DNA of 64,000 nucleotides from Calidifontibacillus erzurumensis. Lineage in GTDB: Bacteria; Bacillota; Bacilli; Bacillales; Bacillaceae_J. Shown here piece after piece: positions 40,803-54,541 of the stretch. The stretch covers positions 167,633 to 231,632 of the forward strand of contig NZ_JABTTE010000004.1 of assembly GCF_013303125.1 (NCBI RefSeq). Reading direction: 5' to 3'. The translations under genes were made by a program, and so were the position numbers. The notes under the pieces were generated by a model. The model did not search any database. It had not been told where the DNA came from and saw only the letters and a program-made list of their open reading frames with translations. Every line of letters begins with the position of its first letter. The first letter of the stretch is position 1.

Positions 40803-40845
40803 ATAACAAAAAGCCAATTTCTCTTTAAACGAGAGAAATTGGCTA
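40803..40845 (-). terminator. Terminator/attenuator between comX and comP
   Basis: A perfect 13-bp stem AGCCAATTTCTCT/AGAGAAATTGGCT (40832-40844 and 40812-40824) with a 7-base loop, followed on the minus strand by TTTTTGTTAT. It begins within 10 bases of the comX stop. It should reduce transcription of comP and comA relative to comQ and comX. Confidence 0.8.
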
Positions 40846-40851
40846 ATTCTA

Positions 40852-41013
40852 TTAGAACCAATATCCTGTAAGTATTTTAGATGTTCCATTTATTACATCC
40901 AAAATAATTTGTGTTTCCTCTTCACTCGCACCAACAATACTAGCTAGTCCATTTTGAACTTGTTCAAAAGCCTCCTGATTTTTCATCAAATAATGAATAA
41001 TTTCTCCTAACAT
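40852..41013 (-). CDS. comX: ComX-like pheromone precursor
   Basis: A 53-residue peptide without a signal sequence, located between comQ and comP exactly where ComX is found. It starts MLGEIIHYLMKNQEAFEQV, like ComX peptides (a hydrophobic N-terminal helix with Y-L-x-x-x-x-E-A), continues with ASIVGASEEE, and ends KILTGYWF. The Trp at position 52, one from the end, is the probable site of isoprenylation by ComQ. ATG at 41013 lies behind GAAGGAGGAATCGTC; an ATG 13 codons upstream lacks this ribosome site. ComX peptides diverge fast, so the call rests on context and layout. Confidence 0.88.
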   Translation of the reverse strand: MLGEIIHYLMKNQEAFEQVQNGLASIVGASEEETQIILDVINGTSKILTGYWF

Positions 41014-41087
41014 GACGATTCCTCCTTCATAATATAACAGATTCCTTTTCATATCAATTCCTATTGATAAAAAATAAAATTCTATTA

Positions 41088-41996
41088 TTATCTAAATAAC
41101 GTTGATAGAATCTTTTTTTTGGAATCCTCCGAAATATTCATAAAATTGATGATTTTCTCTACCTTTTTCATTTTAAGTTCCATATAGACTTGTGCAAATT
41201 CAATAGCTCCGGATTTTTTTATGATTGAGATTATCTCTTTCTGTTTAGCTTTCATTTGTTCGAACGTAATTTTTCCCTCATAGTAAAGCCGAATATCAGA
41301 AAACTGAGGATCTAAAATATTAAGAAGGTATAAAATAGGCAATGTTTTCTTTTTATGTAAAAAATCATTTTTTGTATTTTCCCGCTGAATATCTCTTATA
41401 TCATTGGCAATTTGTACAGCAATTCCGAAATGTTCTGCATATTCTTTTACAGCTTTTATGTCCGGACCGTTTGCAAATATTGTACCTAACAAACATGCGC
41501 AAGAAATTAATGAACCAGATTTTTCTTTTGTAATATTAAAATAATCCATTTCATTTGAAATATTGTTTTGCGTTTCTCGCTCTTGCCCAGATATACAACG
41601 CAACAAATGCTTGTTGAACATTTTCTTTGCTTCATTTTTAATTTTTTCATCAAAATTGCTTTCATCAATGGCGATTTGACTAATGGTCAGTAAAATAGTA
41701 GCAATATGTACGGCAGTTTGAGGTGCTATTTTCATCCAAGGAACATTTTCATTATCTTGATCGGCTAGGTCATCAAAAATGTCGATAGCTAAAATTAACA
41801 ACTCCATTCCTGCAGCAATTCGATTAATTTCATCATTTTTCCCACCAAATAAATCATAATGAAATAATACTAATTCCCCAAAACGAAATCCTTCTTTTTC
41901 CTTAAAATTAATAAACTGACAAATAATATCTTTTAGATTTTTTTCTTGAAGAGCATGGTCTACTAATAAAAGCATTCTCTCTTTTATATGAACCAT
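41088..41996 (-). CDS. comQ: ComQ-like isoprenyl transferase
   Basis: Polyprenyl-synthase-fold enzyme expected to attach a geranyl or farnesyl group to the ComX tryptophan. The 302-residue protein carries the first aspartate-rich motif as IDIFDDLADQD near residue 72 and a second region IANDIRDIQRENTKND near 205, degenerate as in ComQ. No quinone or carotenoid genes are near. The ATG at 41996 is chosen over a TTG two codons upstream because of spacing to AAAGGTG. It is the first gene of the cassette. Confidence 0.9.
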   Translation of the reverse strand: MVHIKERMLLLVDHALQEKNLKDIICQFINFKEKEGFRFGELVLFHYDLFGGKNDEINRIAAGMELLILAIDIFDDLADQDNENVPWMKIAPQTAVHIATILLTISQIAIDESNFDEKIKNEAKKMFNKHLLRCISGQERETQNNISNEMDYFNITKEKSGSLISCACLLGTIFANGPDIKAVKEYAEHFGIAVQIANDIRDIQRENTKNDFLHKKKTLPILYLLNILDPQFSDIRLYYEGKITFEQMKAKQKEIISIIKKSGAIEFAQVYMELKMKKVEKIINFMNISEDSKKKILSTLFR

Positions 41997-42024
41997 CTTC
42001 AATCACCTTTATTAATTTAGTCTT

Positions 42025-42053
42025 ATTATACTAGATATTTTTACCATTTTCAT
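42025..42053 (-). promoter_or_regulatory. Promoter of comQ
   Basis: ATGAAA (42048-42053), 17 bp, TATAAT (42025-42030). It is about 30 bp ahead of the comQ start. The ComA-box-like site lies about 210 bp further upstream. Confidence 0.6.
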
Positions 42054-42261
42054 ATAAAGATATATTAATTCTAGTTGTTAAACTAATTTCTTTTTAAAGC
42101 GGTCTGAAAAGAATAAAGATCATTATTGAAATTTAACACGGTCAAAAAAATTAACAATTATACTTCAAACAGCCTCTTCTTTTTATCTGTGTTTTAAAAG
42201 AACAAATTTTGCCTTTTTTTTTATTTTTACGGTTATTAATGAAAAACCTACCGAAATAGTA

Positions 42262-42277
42262 TTACGGAAAACCGCAA
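42262..42277 (+). promoter_or_regulatory. ComA-box-like inverted repeat
   Basis: TTACGGAAAACCGCAA differs at one base from the ComA consensus TTGCGG-N4-CCGCAA. A looser pair of half-sites (TTACGG at 42227-42232, CCGAAA at 42251-42256) lies next to it. The box is centred about 88 bp upstream of the predicted start of transcription of the 53-codon gene, a distance within the range of known ComA targets. Confidence 0.7.
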
Positions 42278-42327
42278 TTAAATTTCGTTGTTGTTTGTTG
42301 AAAAAATACGTTATTTTTTAATTAAAG

Positions 42328-42351
42328 GGAGATTTAGATAGTTTCTACAAT
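42328..42351 (+). promoter_or_regulatory. Weak promoter of the 53-codon orphan gene
   Basis: A -10 box TACAAT at 42346-42351 with no good -35 (TTAAAG-like at about 18 bp). A poor -35 is expected where an activator such as ComA is needed. Confidence 0.35.
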
Positions 42352-42420
42352 AATAAGGATGAAAATAAATTAACACTTTTGTTGAAATAGATCTAGCAGT
42401 ACTAGTGGAGGATAAAATAG

Positions 42421-42582
42421 ATGAGGTTCCGAGTTGGAGATCGAGTTTTATACAATGAAAGGGAATATACGATTTTTTATTTATATCAAAGCAATTATTG
42501 CGAAATCCGTGAAAAAGGTTCGTTTAGAACGATTTTAGTTCGCAAAGATGAAATTAAATTGATAAAAAATAAATTTGACTGA
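42421..42582 (+). CDS. Orphan 53-residue protein divergent from comQ
   Basis: A short gene not recognised as any known family. ATG lies 9 bases behind GTGGAGG and the frame ends with TGA before a terminator, so it looks like a real gene. The protein starts MRFRVGDRVLYNEREYTIF and continues YLYQSNYCEIREK, then FRTILVRKDEIKLI. It is basic, without membrane segment or signal peptide. The alternating pattern suggests a small SH3-like beta barrel. It has the ComA-box-like site upstream. It is not DegQ, which adjoins comQ in B. subtilis and has a different, helical sequence. Confidence 0.75.
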   Translation: MRFRVGDRVLYNEREYTIFYLYQSNYCEIREKGSFRTILVRKDEIKLIKNKFD

Positions 42583-42583
42583 A

Positions 42584-42616
42584 TAAAAAAAAACCCTCCG
42601 TTGGAGGGTTAAAATT
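42584..42616. terminator. Bidirectional terminator between the orphan gene and pyrE
   Basis: Stem AACCCTCC/GGAGGGTT (42592-42599 and 42603-42610) with a 3-base loop. The minus strand has T8 and ends the pyr operon; on the plus strand it is followed by AAAATTTTG. Confidence 0.85.
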
Positions 42617-42671
42617 TTGAAAAAAATTATTAATATACTTTTAAACATCTCAATATCCGCAAATAATCGAA

Positions 42672-43304
42672 TTACATTTTAATCCAATTTTCATCTTCAG
42701 GATTTTTACGCCACTCTTTTAATTTTTCAAGTTCCGCCTCATTGATCAAACCTTTTTCTAAAGCAACTTCAATCAACGTCGAATAATCACTTAAAGCAAA
42801 AGCTTTAATTTTCGCTTCTTCAAGTTGTTTAAGCCCTCGTTCCAATTCATACGTAAAAATGGCAACTACCCCAAGGACATCACAACCAGCTTCTCGGAGG
42901 GCTTCTACTGCAGTGATTACACTTCCCCCAGTCGAAATTAAATCTTCAACGACTACTACTTTTTGACCTGGTTTTACCGCTCCTTCGATTTGATTGCCTT
43001 TCCCATGTCCTTTTGGTTTTGAACGTACATAACACATCGGCAAATTCATCAAATCACTTACCCAAGCTGCATGCGGGATTCCTGCCGTTGCTGTCCCAGC
43101 GACCATTTCACAGTTTGAAAATTCTTTTTCAATTAAACCGGCAAGACCTTTGGCAATTTCTTTTCGCAACTCAGGATAAGATAATGTTAAACGGTTATCA
43201 CAATAAATTGGTGATTTTATTCCCGAAGACCAAGTAAATGGCTCATTTGGGCTTAAGTGAACCGCATTTATTTCTAATAAATGTGCAGCAATATTTCGTT
43301 TCAT
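42672..43304 (-). CDS. pyrE: Orotate phosphoribosyltransferase
   Basis: Joins orotate and PRPP to orotidine 5'-phosphate. The 210-residue protein has the PRPP-binding motif [21 protein letters not shown] near residue 115. It is the last gene of the pyrimidine operon and adjoins pyrF. Confidence 0.98.
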   Translation of the reverse strand: MKRNIAAHLLEINAVHLSPNEPFTWSSGIKSPIYCDNRLTLSYPELRKEIAKGLAGLIEKEFSNCEMVAGTATAGIPHAAWVSDLMNLPMCYVRSKPKGHGKGNQIEGAVKPGQKVVVVEDLISTGGSVITAVEALREAGCDVLGVVAIFTYELERGLKQLEEAKIKAFALSDYSTLIEVALEKGLINEAELEKLKEWRKNPEDENWIKM

Positions 43305-45697
<2,393 letters not shown>

Positions 45698-45701
<4 letters not shown>

Positions 45702-48700
45702 TGAGGTACAACCACCTTTGCTTTTTCAAACTTTGGCATTTCATCTGTAGCAAATGTCATTGCTTCTAATACTCTTAAAATTGCTTGAGCTGTATCAAGC
45801 GAAGTCAAGCAAGCAACCCCATTTTCAACAGATTCACGGCGTATTTTAAAGCCGTCACGGGCTGGCTGCTTTCCTTTTGTTAACGTATTGATTACGAATT
45901 GTGCTTCCCCATTGCGAATGACATCTAAAAGATTTTTTCCTTCTGAACCAATTTTGTCCACGACTGTCACAGGAATATTTTCTTTTTTAAGACGAAGAGC
46001 TGTACCTTCCGTTGCTAAAATACGATAACCTATTTTGTAAAAACGGCGCGCAATATCGATTGCTTCTTCTTTGTCTTTATCGGCGATTGTCAATAATACG
46101 GATCCGTAACTTGGGATTGAGATGCCGGAAGCAACTAATCCTTTGTATAATGCTTTTTCTAATGTAACATCATGGCCCATAACTTCCCCTGTTGATTTCA
46201 TTTCAGGTCCTAAATTAATATCTACGCGGCGCAGTTTTGCAAATGAGAACACAGGCGCTTTTACAAATACTTCTTTACTTTCAGCATGATAACCTGTTTC
46301 ATAACCTAGGTTCGGAAGTTTTTCCCCTAAAATAGCTTTTGTTGCAATATTGGCCATCGGTACCCCAGTAATTTTACTTAAGAAAGGTACTGTCCGGCTT
46401 GAACGAGGATTTACTTCGAGCACATATGCTTGATTTTCATATACAACAAACTGGATGTTTAATAAGCCGATAATTTCCAAACCACGAGCAATTTTAATTG
46501 TATAGTCAATAATTTGCTGTTTAATTTGCTCTGATAATGTTTGTGGCGGGTATACAGCAATCGAGTCTCCAGAATGAACCCCAGCTCGTTCAATATGTTC
46601 CATAATACCTGGAATATATACATTTTCACCGTCGGAAATAGCATCGACTTCAATTTCTTTTCCAATCATATATCGGTCAATTAATACCGGATGCTCCGGA
46701 TTTACTTTTACAGCGTTGTCCATGTAATGGAGCAGTTCTTCCTCATGATATACAATTTCCATGGCACGTCCGCCAAGAACGTAGGATGGACGCACAAGCA
46801 CAGGATAACCGATTTCACGAGCAACTTTTACAGCCTGCTCAACAGAAGTAGCCGTCTTTCCTTTTGGCTGCGGAATTCCAAGTGCTTGTAGGGCTTGTTC
46901 AAATTTATCACGGTCTTCAGCACGGTCCACATTTTCAAGGGAAGTACCTAAGATTTTCACACCTCTTTGTGCCAATCCCGCCGCCAAATTTATGGCAGTT
47001 TGTCCACCAAACTGAACGATTACACCAATAGGCTTTTCCACTTCAATGACATGCATGACATCTTCAACTGTCAACGGCTCAAAATAAAGTTTGTCAGATG
47101 TGCTAAAATCAGTTGAGACCGTTTCTGGGTTGTTATTTATGATAATAGCTTCGTAGCCAGCTTCTTTAATCGCCCATACAGAGTGAACCGTTGCATAGTC
47201 AAATTCAACACCCTGACCGATGCGGATTGGTCCAGAACCTAGTACAAGAACACTTTGTTTGTCCGTAATAATTGATTCATTTTCTTCTTCATAAGTACCA
47301 TAGAAATATGGAGTTTCAGACTCAAATTCAGCTGCGCACGTGTCAACCATTTTATAAACAGGCATAATCCCATTTGCTTTACGGAAATCGTAAATTTCTT
47401 GTTCTGTTTTACCCCAAAGTTTTGCAATCGCAATATCAGAAAATCCTTTTGCTTTCGCTTCCCGCAATATCTCGATGTCCATTGGGTTTTGTTTGAACAC
47501 CGTTTCGAAGTCGATAATTCCTTTAATTTTTTCTAAGAAAAAGCGGTCTATTTTGCTCCACTCATAAATTTGTTCTACCGTGATGCCGCGGCGGAAAGCT
47601 TCAGCGATTACAAAAAGACGTTCGTCATCAGCAACTTCAATTCGTTTTTGCAATGTCGCATCATCGAGACTAGCAAGGGATTCAATTTCAAGGTGATAAA
47701 CTTTAGCTTCTAATGAACGAACCGCCTTTAATAAAGATTCTTCAAATGTGCGGCCGATTGCCATCACTTCACCAGTTGCTTTCATTTGAGTACCAAGTTT
47801 GCGGTTGGCTGATTCGAATTTATCGAACGGCCAGCGCGGTATTTTAGATACGATATAGTCTAATGTCGGTTCAAAGCAAGCGTATGTTTTCCCGGTTACA
47901 GGATTCATCATTTCATCTAGTGTCAAACCGACAGCAATTTTTGCTGCTAGTTTAGCAATCGGATAGCCTGTTGCTTTTGAAGCTAGTGCTGATGAGCGGC
48001 TAACCCGTGGATTCACTTCAATTACATAGTAATTAAAGCTGTGCGGATCAAGTGCTAGTTGGACATTGCAGCCCCCTTCAATTTTTAAAGCACGAATAAT
48101 TTTTAAAGATGCATTTCTTAAAAGCTGGTATTCACGATCGCTTAACGTTTGGCTTGGAGCAACAACGATTGAATCTCCAGTATGAATTCCAACTGGGTCA
48201 ATGTTCTCCATATTACAAACAACTATTGCATGGTCTTTAGAGTCACGCATCACTTCATATTCAATTTCTTTATATCCAGCAATACTTTTTTCAATTAAAC
48301 ATTGCGTTACAGGACTATATTTTAAACCACTCGAAACAATTTCCCGAAGCTCCTCTTCATTTGTACAAATCCCTCCTCCGGTACCACCTAATGTGTAGGC
48401 AGGACGAACAATTACAGGAAAACCAATTTCTTTAACGAAGTCAAAGGCTTCCTCAACTGTATGAATAATCGTACTTTCAGGAATTGGTTCACCAATTTCT
48501 TGCATCAATGTACGGAATTCATCGCGGTCTTCTGCTTTTTGAATGGCTTCGAGCCTAGTTCCTAAAATTTCAACGCCACATTCTTCTAAAACACCTGAAT
48601 TATAAAGCTCCATTGCTAAGTTTAATCCTGTTTGTCCGCCCAATGTAGGAAGAAGCGCATCCGGACGTTCTTTCCGAATAATACGGCTGACAAACTCTAA

Positions 48701-48910
48701 TGTAAGTGGCTCGATGTACACTTTATCGGCAATTTCCGTATCAGTCATAATTGTTGCTGGATTCGAGTTTACAAGAATAACCTCATATCCTTCTTCTTTT
48801 AAAGCTTGACAAGCTTGTGTGCCGGCATAATCAAATTCTGCCGCTTGCCCAATCACAATTGGACCTGAGCCAATTACTAATATTCTTTTTATATCTAAGC
48901 GTTTTGGCAT
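45698..48910 (-). CDS. carB: Carbamoyl-phosphate synthase large chain
   Basis: The pyrimidine-pathway enzyme (PyrAB), making carbamoyl phosphate from bicarbonate, ammonia and ATP. Two homologous ATP-grasp halves are visible in 1070 residues: [20 protein letters not shown] at the N-terminus and [20 protein letters not shown] near 560. A C-terminal MGS-like allosteric domain follows. It overlaps carA by 16 bp. Confidence 0.98.
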
Positions 48911-49995
48911 ACAGCTTCCCCTTCTTTCTTATGAGTTTTAATGAGGTTCATAAATTTATCAAATAAATGGTTGGAATCTTCAGGACCAGGAGATGCTTCT
49001 GGGTGATATTGTACTGTAAAAGCAGGGTGGTCTAGATGTTCCAAACCTTCTACAGTTCCGTCATTTAAAGCGACATGAGTTACTTTGAGCCTTGTATTTG
49101 CGATTGATTCCATTTCCACCGTATACCCGTGATTTTGTGATGTAATATCAACAGCACCAGTTTCCAAATTTTTCACAGGGTGGTTTGAGCCGCGGTGGCC
49201 GAACTTCATTTTGATCGTATTAGCACCACAAGCGAGAGCAAACAATTGATGACCTAAACAGATTCCGAAAATTGGCACCTTACCAAGCACACCTTTAATC
49301 ATTTCGATTGCCTGAGGGACATTTTTCGGATCTCCAGGACCGTTAGAAAGCATAATTCCGTCTGGTTGCAAGCGAAGCACTTCTTCAGCTGTAATATTAT
49401 ATGGAACTACTACAACGTCACAATCTCTCTTAATTAATTCGCGCAAAATACCGTGTTTCATCCCGAAATCAACAAGTACAACGCGATAGCCCCTGCCAGG
49501 GCTTGGATAAGCAGTTTTTGTAGATACTCGCTCAACTTGATTCGTTGGCAATGGTTCGCTTTTCAGCTTGGAAATAATATCATTCACATTTACGCCCATT
49601 CCGCATAATGCACCTTTTAAAGTTCCGTATTTACGTATGATGCGTGTAAGCTTTCTTGTATCAATCCCTTGAAGCCCTGGTATATTTTTCTCTTTTAAAA
49701 ATTCATCAAGTGTTTGCAAACTTCTCCAGTTTGAAGGAGTTGTTGCAGCTTCTTTTACAATTAATCCATTGATCGCGGGTGCTATGGTTTCAAAATCGTC
49801 GCGATTAATTCCGTAATTTCCGATTAACGGGTAAGTTAAAGTTACAATTTGTCCACAATAAGATGGGTCAGAAATGATTTCTTGGTATCCTGTCATTCCT
49901 GTGCTGAAAACAACTTCACCAATTGTTTCTTGATCACTGCCAAATCCCTGGCCAACAAAAACTGTTCCATCTTCCAAAATTAATTGCCGCTTCAT
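48895..49995 (-). CDS. carA: Carbamoyl-phosphate synthase small chain
   Basis: Glutamine amidotransferase subunit (PyrAA). The 366-residue protein has the catalytic Cys in [13 protein letters not shown] near residue 243 and the His-Glu pair in [11 protein letters not shown] near 328. It overlaps pyrC by 4 bp. Confidence 0.98.
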   Translation of the reverse strand: MKRQLILEDGTVFVGQGFGSDQETIGEVVFSTGMTGYQEIISDPSYCGQIVTLTYPLIGNYGINRDDFETIAPAINGLIVKEAATTPSNWRSLQTLDEFLKEKNIPGLQGIDTRKLTRIIRKYGTLKGALCGMGVNVNDIISKLKSEPLPTNQVERVSTKTAYPSPGRGYRVVLVDFGMKHGILRELIKRDCDVVVVPYNITAEEVLRLQPDGIMLSNGPGDPKNVPQAIEMIKGVLGKVPIFGICLGHQLFALACGANTIKMKFGHRGSNHPVKNLETGAVDITSQNHGYTVEMESIANTRLKVTHVALNDGTVEGLEHLDHPAFTVQYHPEASPGPEDSNHLFDKFMNLIKTHKKEGEAVCQNA

Positions 49996-51281
49996 TGTTC
50001 AACACGCTCCTTCTTCCAAACGATATTTCCATTTACAATTGTCAATACGTTCCATCCTTTGCAGAGCCAACCGTTAAAAGGTGTATTTTTTCCTTTTGAT
50101 AAAAAATTGGATGAATCAATTTTTTCTTCATTTTCTAAATCGATAACTGCCATATCAGCAGGACTTCCTACTTCGATTTTTCCATAAGGAAGATTGAAAG
50201 CTTGGCATGGTTTAATTGTTAAATAATCAACGAGCTGTTTTAGAGACATCCGACCGGTTTGAACAAAATGTGTATAAAGAAGTGGAAACGCTGTTTCTAG
50301 TCCAACGATACCAAAAGGCGCTTCTGTGATCGGCCAAGATTTTTCTTCAGCTGTATGCGGTGCATGGTCTGTCGCGATGAAATCTATTGTGCCATCCAAC
50401 AACCCTTCAATTAATGCCTCTCGGTCTTCCCGGCCTCTAAGAGGTGGATTCATTTTATAATTCGGATCAAGACTTGGAATATCTTCATCACAAAGCAATA
50501 AATGATGAGGCGTTACTTCAGCAGTCACATGAATGCCAGCTCTTTTTGCATCTCTAACTACCCGCACTGATTCTTTCGTACTAATATGGCAAACATGGTA
50601 ATGGCAGCCGCTTGCTTCAGCAAGCAACACATCCCTTGCAATATGGACAGATTCACAAACAGATGGAATCCCATTTATTCCATGCTTTTTCGCAAACACC
50701 CCATCATGAACAGAACCTTTATTAATGAGAGTATTATCTTCACAATGGGCAACTATTGGCATATTTAAATGGGCTGCTTTTTTCATTGCTTCAAACATTA
50801 GCCCAGCTGATTGAACACCAACACCATCGTCAGTAAAGGCAAAGGCACCAGCTTCTTTTAAACTTGAAAAATCTGTAAGCTCTTCACCAAGCTCGCGAAT
50901 TGTAATCGAAGCATACGGTAAAACACGTACATGGGCAGTTTCTTTAATACGTTTATTTAACCAATCTAACTGTTCTTTCGTATCCGGCACCGGACGTGTA
51001 TTAGGCATCGCAGCAATTGTTGTAAATCCACCTCTTGCTGCAGCCAATGTACCTGTTGCAATCGTTTCTTTCTTTTCTCCCCCTGGTTCACGCAAATGAA
51101 CATGTAAATCAACAAATCCTGGAGTTACCAGTTTTCCATCTACATCAATAACTTCATCATGTCCATCTTTTTCAATAGAATCGGCAATTTGTGCAATCAC
51201 ACCATTATGAATTAAAATATCTTTTTGAATGAGTTCTCCTGTCTCGTTTAATAGTTTGGCGTTTTTTATTAATAATGACAC
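49992..51281 (-). CDS. pyrC: Dihydroorotase
   Basis: Zinc amidohydrolase that closes carbamoyl-aspartate to dihydroorotate. The 429-residue class I protein has [15 protein letters not shown] near residue 59 and the late motif [10 protein letters not shown] near 301. The GTG start lies 7 bases after GGAGG. Confidence 0.97.
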   Translation of the reverse strand: MSLLIKNAKLLNETGELIQKDILIHNGVIAQIADSIEKDGHDEVIDVDGKLVTPGFVDLHVHLREPGGEKKETIATGTLAAARGGFTTIAAMPNTRPVPDTKEQLDWLNKRIKETAHVRVLPYASITIRELGEELTDFSSLKEAGAFAFTDDGVGVQSAGLMFEAMKKAAHLNMPIVAHCEDNTLINKGSVHDGVFAKKHGINGIPSVCESVHIARDVLLAEASGCHYHVCHISTKESVRVVRDAKRAGIHVTAEVTPHHLLLCDEDIPSLDPNYKMNPPLRGREDREALIEGLLDGTIDFIATDHAPHTAEEKSWPITEAPFGIVGLETAFPLLYTHFVQTGRMSLKQLVDYLTIKPCQAFNLPYGKIEVGSPADMAVIDLENEEKIDSSNFLSKGKNTPFNGWLCKGWNVLTIVNGNIVWKKERVEQ

Positions 51282-51344
51282 AATTTTTTCCTCCTACCCA
51301 TTTATTACGGCATATATCAGGTAAATAACTACATGGCCAAATGA

Positions 51345-52395
<1,051 letters not shown>

Positions 52396-52439
52396 TATTT
52401 AAAGTGTGTTGCTCTTATTGCTATTTTATTTCATATAAA

Positions 52440-53732
52440 TTATTCATGTTGCCCTTCATCTTGTCCTTTTTCCCTACCAGGCAAGACGAAATTTAATACG
52501 GCGCCAATGATCGCTGCTAAAGCCATTCCCGAAATTTGCACTTGTTCATTCACTTGGATAAATGCGCCGCCAATGCCGATGACTAGAATTACAGATGCGA
52601 TAATAAGATTGCGATTTTTACTAAAATCAACTTTGTTATCAACCATCATTCGTAAACCCGATGAAGCGATAATCCCAAAGAGTAGGATGGAAACACCGCC
52701 CATTACATTAGTTGGAATCGAACTAATTAACGCGCTAATTTTGCCGACGAATCCGAAAATGATTGCAAGAACAGCTGCTCCCCCGATGACAAACACACTA
52801 AATACTCTTGTGATCGCCAATACGCCGATATTTTCACCATATGTCGTATTTGGTGGTCCACCGATTAGAGAAGCTAATGTCAAAGCGAATCCATCACCAG
52901 CAATTGCCCGATGTAAGCCCGGCTTCACCAAAAGGTTTCGGTCAATAACTTTGCTTAGAACCATTTGATGTCCAATGTTTTCAGATAATGTAACAATGAC
53001 GACTGGCAACATTGCCACTGCTACACTCCACTTCAAATCAGGTGTGTAGGTCACAAACGGAATTAATAGCTCAGGTGTTGCAAACCATTTGGCTTCTTGT
53101 ACTCCTGAAAAATCTACAATTCCTACGAAAAATGCATAAGTGTATCCACCGACGATACCAATTAAAACTGGAATTACACTGAAAAATCCTTTGAAAAACA
53201 TTGAAGCGATAATCGTAATAAATAGTGTTACTAAAGCAACTGAAAAGTGTAGTGAACTATAAGTTGCAGGATCGTTCGGATCAATTCTCATTGCCATATT
53301 AACCGCTGTTCCAGCAAGACCGAGACCGATTACCATAATGACTGGACCGACAACGATCGGCGGCAAAATATTTAACAGCCATTTTACACCAAACTGTTTA
53401 ATAAGTAATGCTACAATTCCATATATGATACCTGCCAAAAAGCCGACGAGCATTGCCGTTCCAGGTCCACCACTTGCTTTTGCTGCGATCACCGGAGCGA
53501 TAAATGCGAAAGATGAACCAAGATAAGCAGGAATTTGCCCTTTTGTAATAATTAAGTAGGATAATGTAGCCAATCCACTCGATATTAAAGCGACAGCTGG
53601 ACTTAAACCGACTAGATAAGGAACTAAAATTGTTGCTCCAAACATTGCGAATAAATGCTGCAAACTTAGCGAAATCCATTGGATGAAATTTGGTTTTTCA
53701 TTTACGTCAAGTACAATATTTTGCCTCTTCAT
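52440..53732 (-). CDS. pyrP: Uracil permease
   Basis: Uracil:proton symporter of the nucleobase-ascorbate family. The 430-residue protein has about 12-14 membrane segments. The family motif is in GLALTLASLIGGPPNTTYGENIG (positions about 266-288, with N-T-T-Y-G-E). It lies 57 bp after pyrR without a leader of its own, unlike the B. subtilis operon. Confidence 0.97.
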   Translation of the reverse strand: MKRQNIVLDVNEKPNFIQWISLSLQHLFAMFGATILVPYLVGLSPAVALISSGLATLSYLIITKGQIPAYLGSSFAFIAPVIAAKASGGPGTAMLVGFLAGIIYGIVALLIKQFGVKWLLNILPPIVVGPVIMVIGLGLAGTAVNMAMRIDPNDPATYSSLHFSVALVTLFITIIASMFFKGFFSVIPVLIGIVGGYTYAFFVGIVDFSGVQEAKWFATPELLIPFVTYTPDLKWSVAVAMLPVVIVTLSENIGHQMVLSKVIDRNLLVKPGLHRAIAGDGFALTLASLIGGPPNTTYGENIGVLAITRVFSVFVIGGAAVLAIIFGFVGKISALISSIPTNVMGGVSILLFGIIASSGLRMMVDNKVDFSKNRNLIIASVILVIGIGGAFIQVNEQVQISGMALAAIIGAVLNFVLPGREKGQDEGQHE

Positions 53733-53789
53733 CTTGTTTTCTCCTATACTGTTGTTTTTTATCTGTCAAAACTTTATCCAATTTCTTTA

Positions 53790-54341
<552 letters not shown>

Positions 54342-54365
54342 TCATTCTCGTTTGTTTGCGTTTGT

Positions 54366-54500
54366 CATAAAAAAATCCTCCCACCGCTTGGTGAGAGGAC
54401 ATTATTCAGGCATAGTAATTTATGAGGACAGACTCTGCCTCATGCTTTGCACGTTTTCCTTCTCAGCCTCACGGGACTGCACTTAAAGGACATTTATTTA
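54366..54500 (-). promoter_or_regulatory. PyrR-dependent attenuator in the pyrR leader
   Basis: The PyrR-binding loop AGTCCCGTGAGGCTGAGAAG is at about 54460-54479 on the minus strand. Downstream lies the terminator stem TCCTCTCACC/GGTGGGAGGA (54376-54399) followed by T7. The antiterminator would pair across the intervening repeats. Confidence 0.9.
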
Positions 54501-54512
54501 ATTGTTATAGAA

Positions 54513-54541
54513 ATTATCGCACTGTAATCGAATTTTGTCAA
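54513..54541 (-). promoter_or_regulatory. Promoter of the pyr operon
   Basis: TTGACA (54536-54541), 17 bp, GATAAT (54513-54518) with an extended -10 TGC. The -35 box overlaps the stop codon of the upstream pseudouridine synthase gene. Confidence 0.85.

Noticed and set aside
41014..41052. 66-residue version of ComX starting at 41052
   Set aside because: No good ribosome site; the internal ATG at 41013 follows GAAGGAGG and gives the usual ComX length.
41088..41996. Heptaprenyl or geranylgeranyl diphosphate synthase of quinone or carotenoid synthesis
   Set aside because: No such pathway genes are adjacent, the second aspartate motif is degenerate, and the comX/comP/comA neighbours fit ComQ.
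52507..52968. 153-codon plus-strand frame opposite pyrP
   Set aside because: Composition of an antisense shadow of a membrane protein gene; no ribosome site or promoter.
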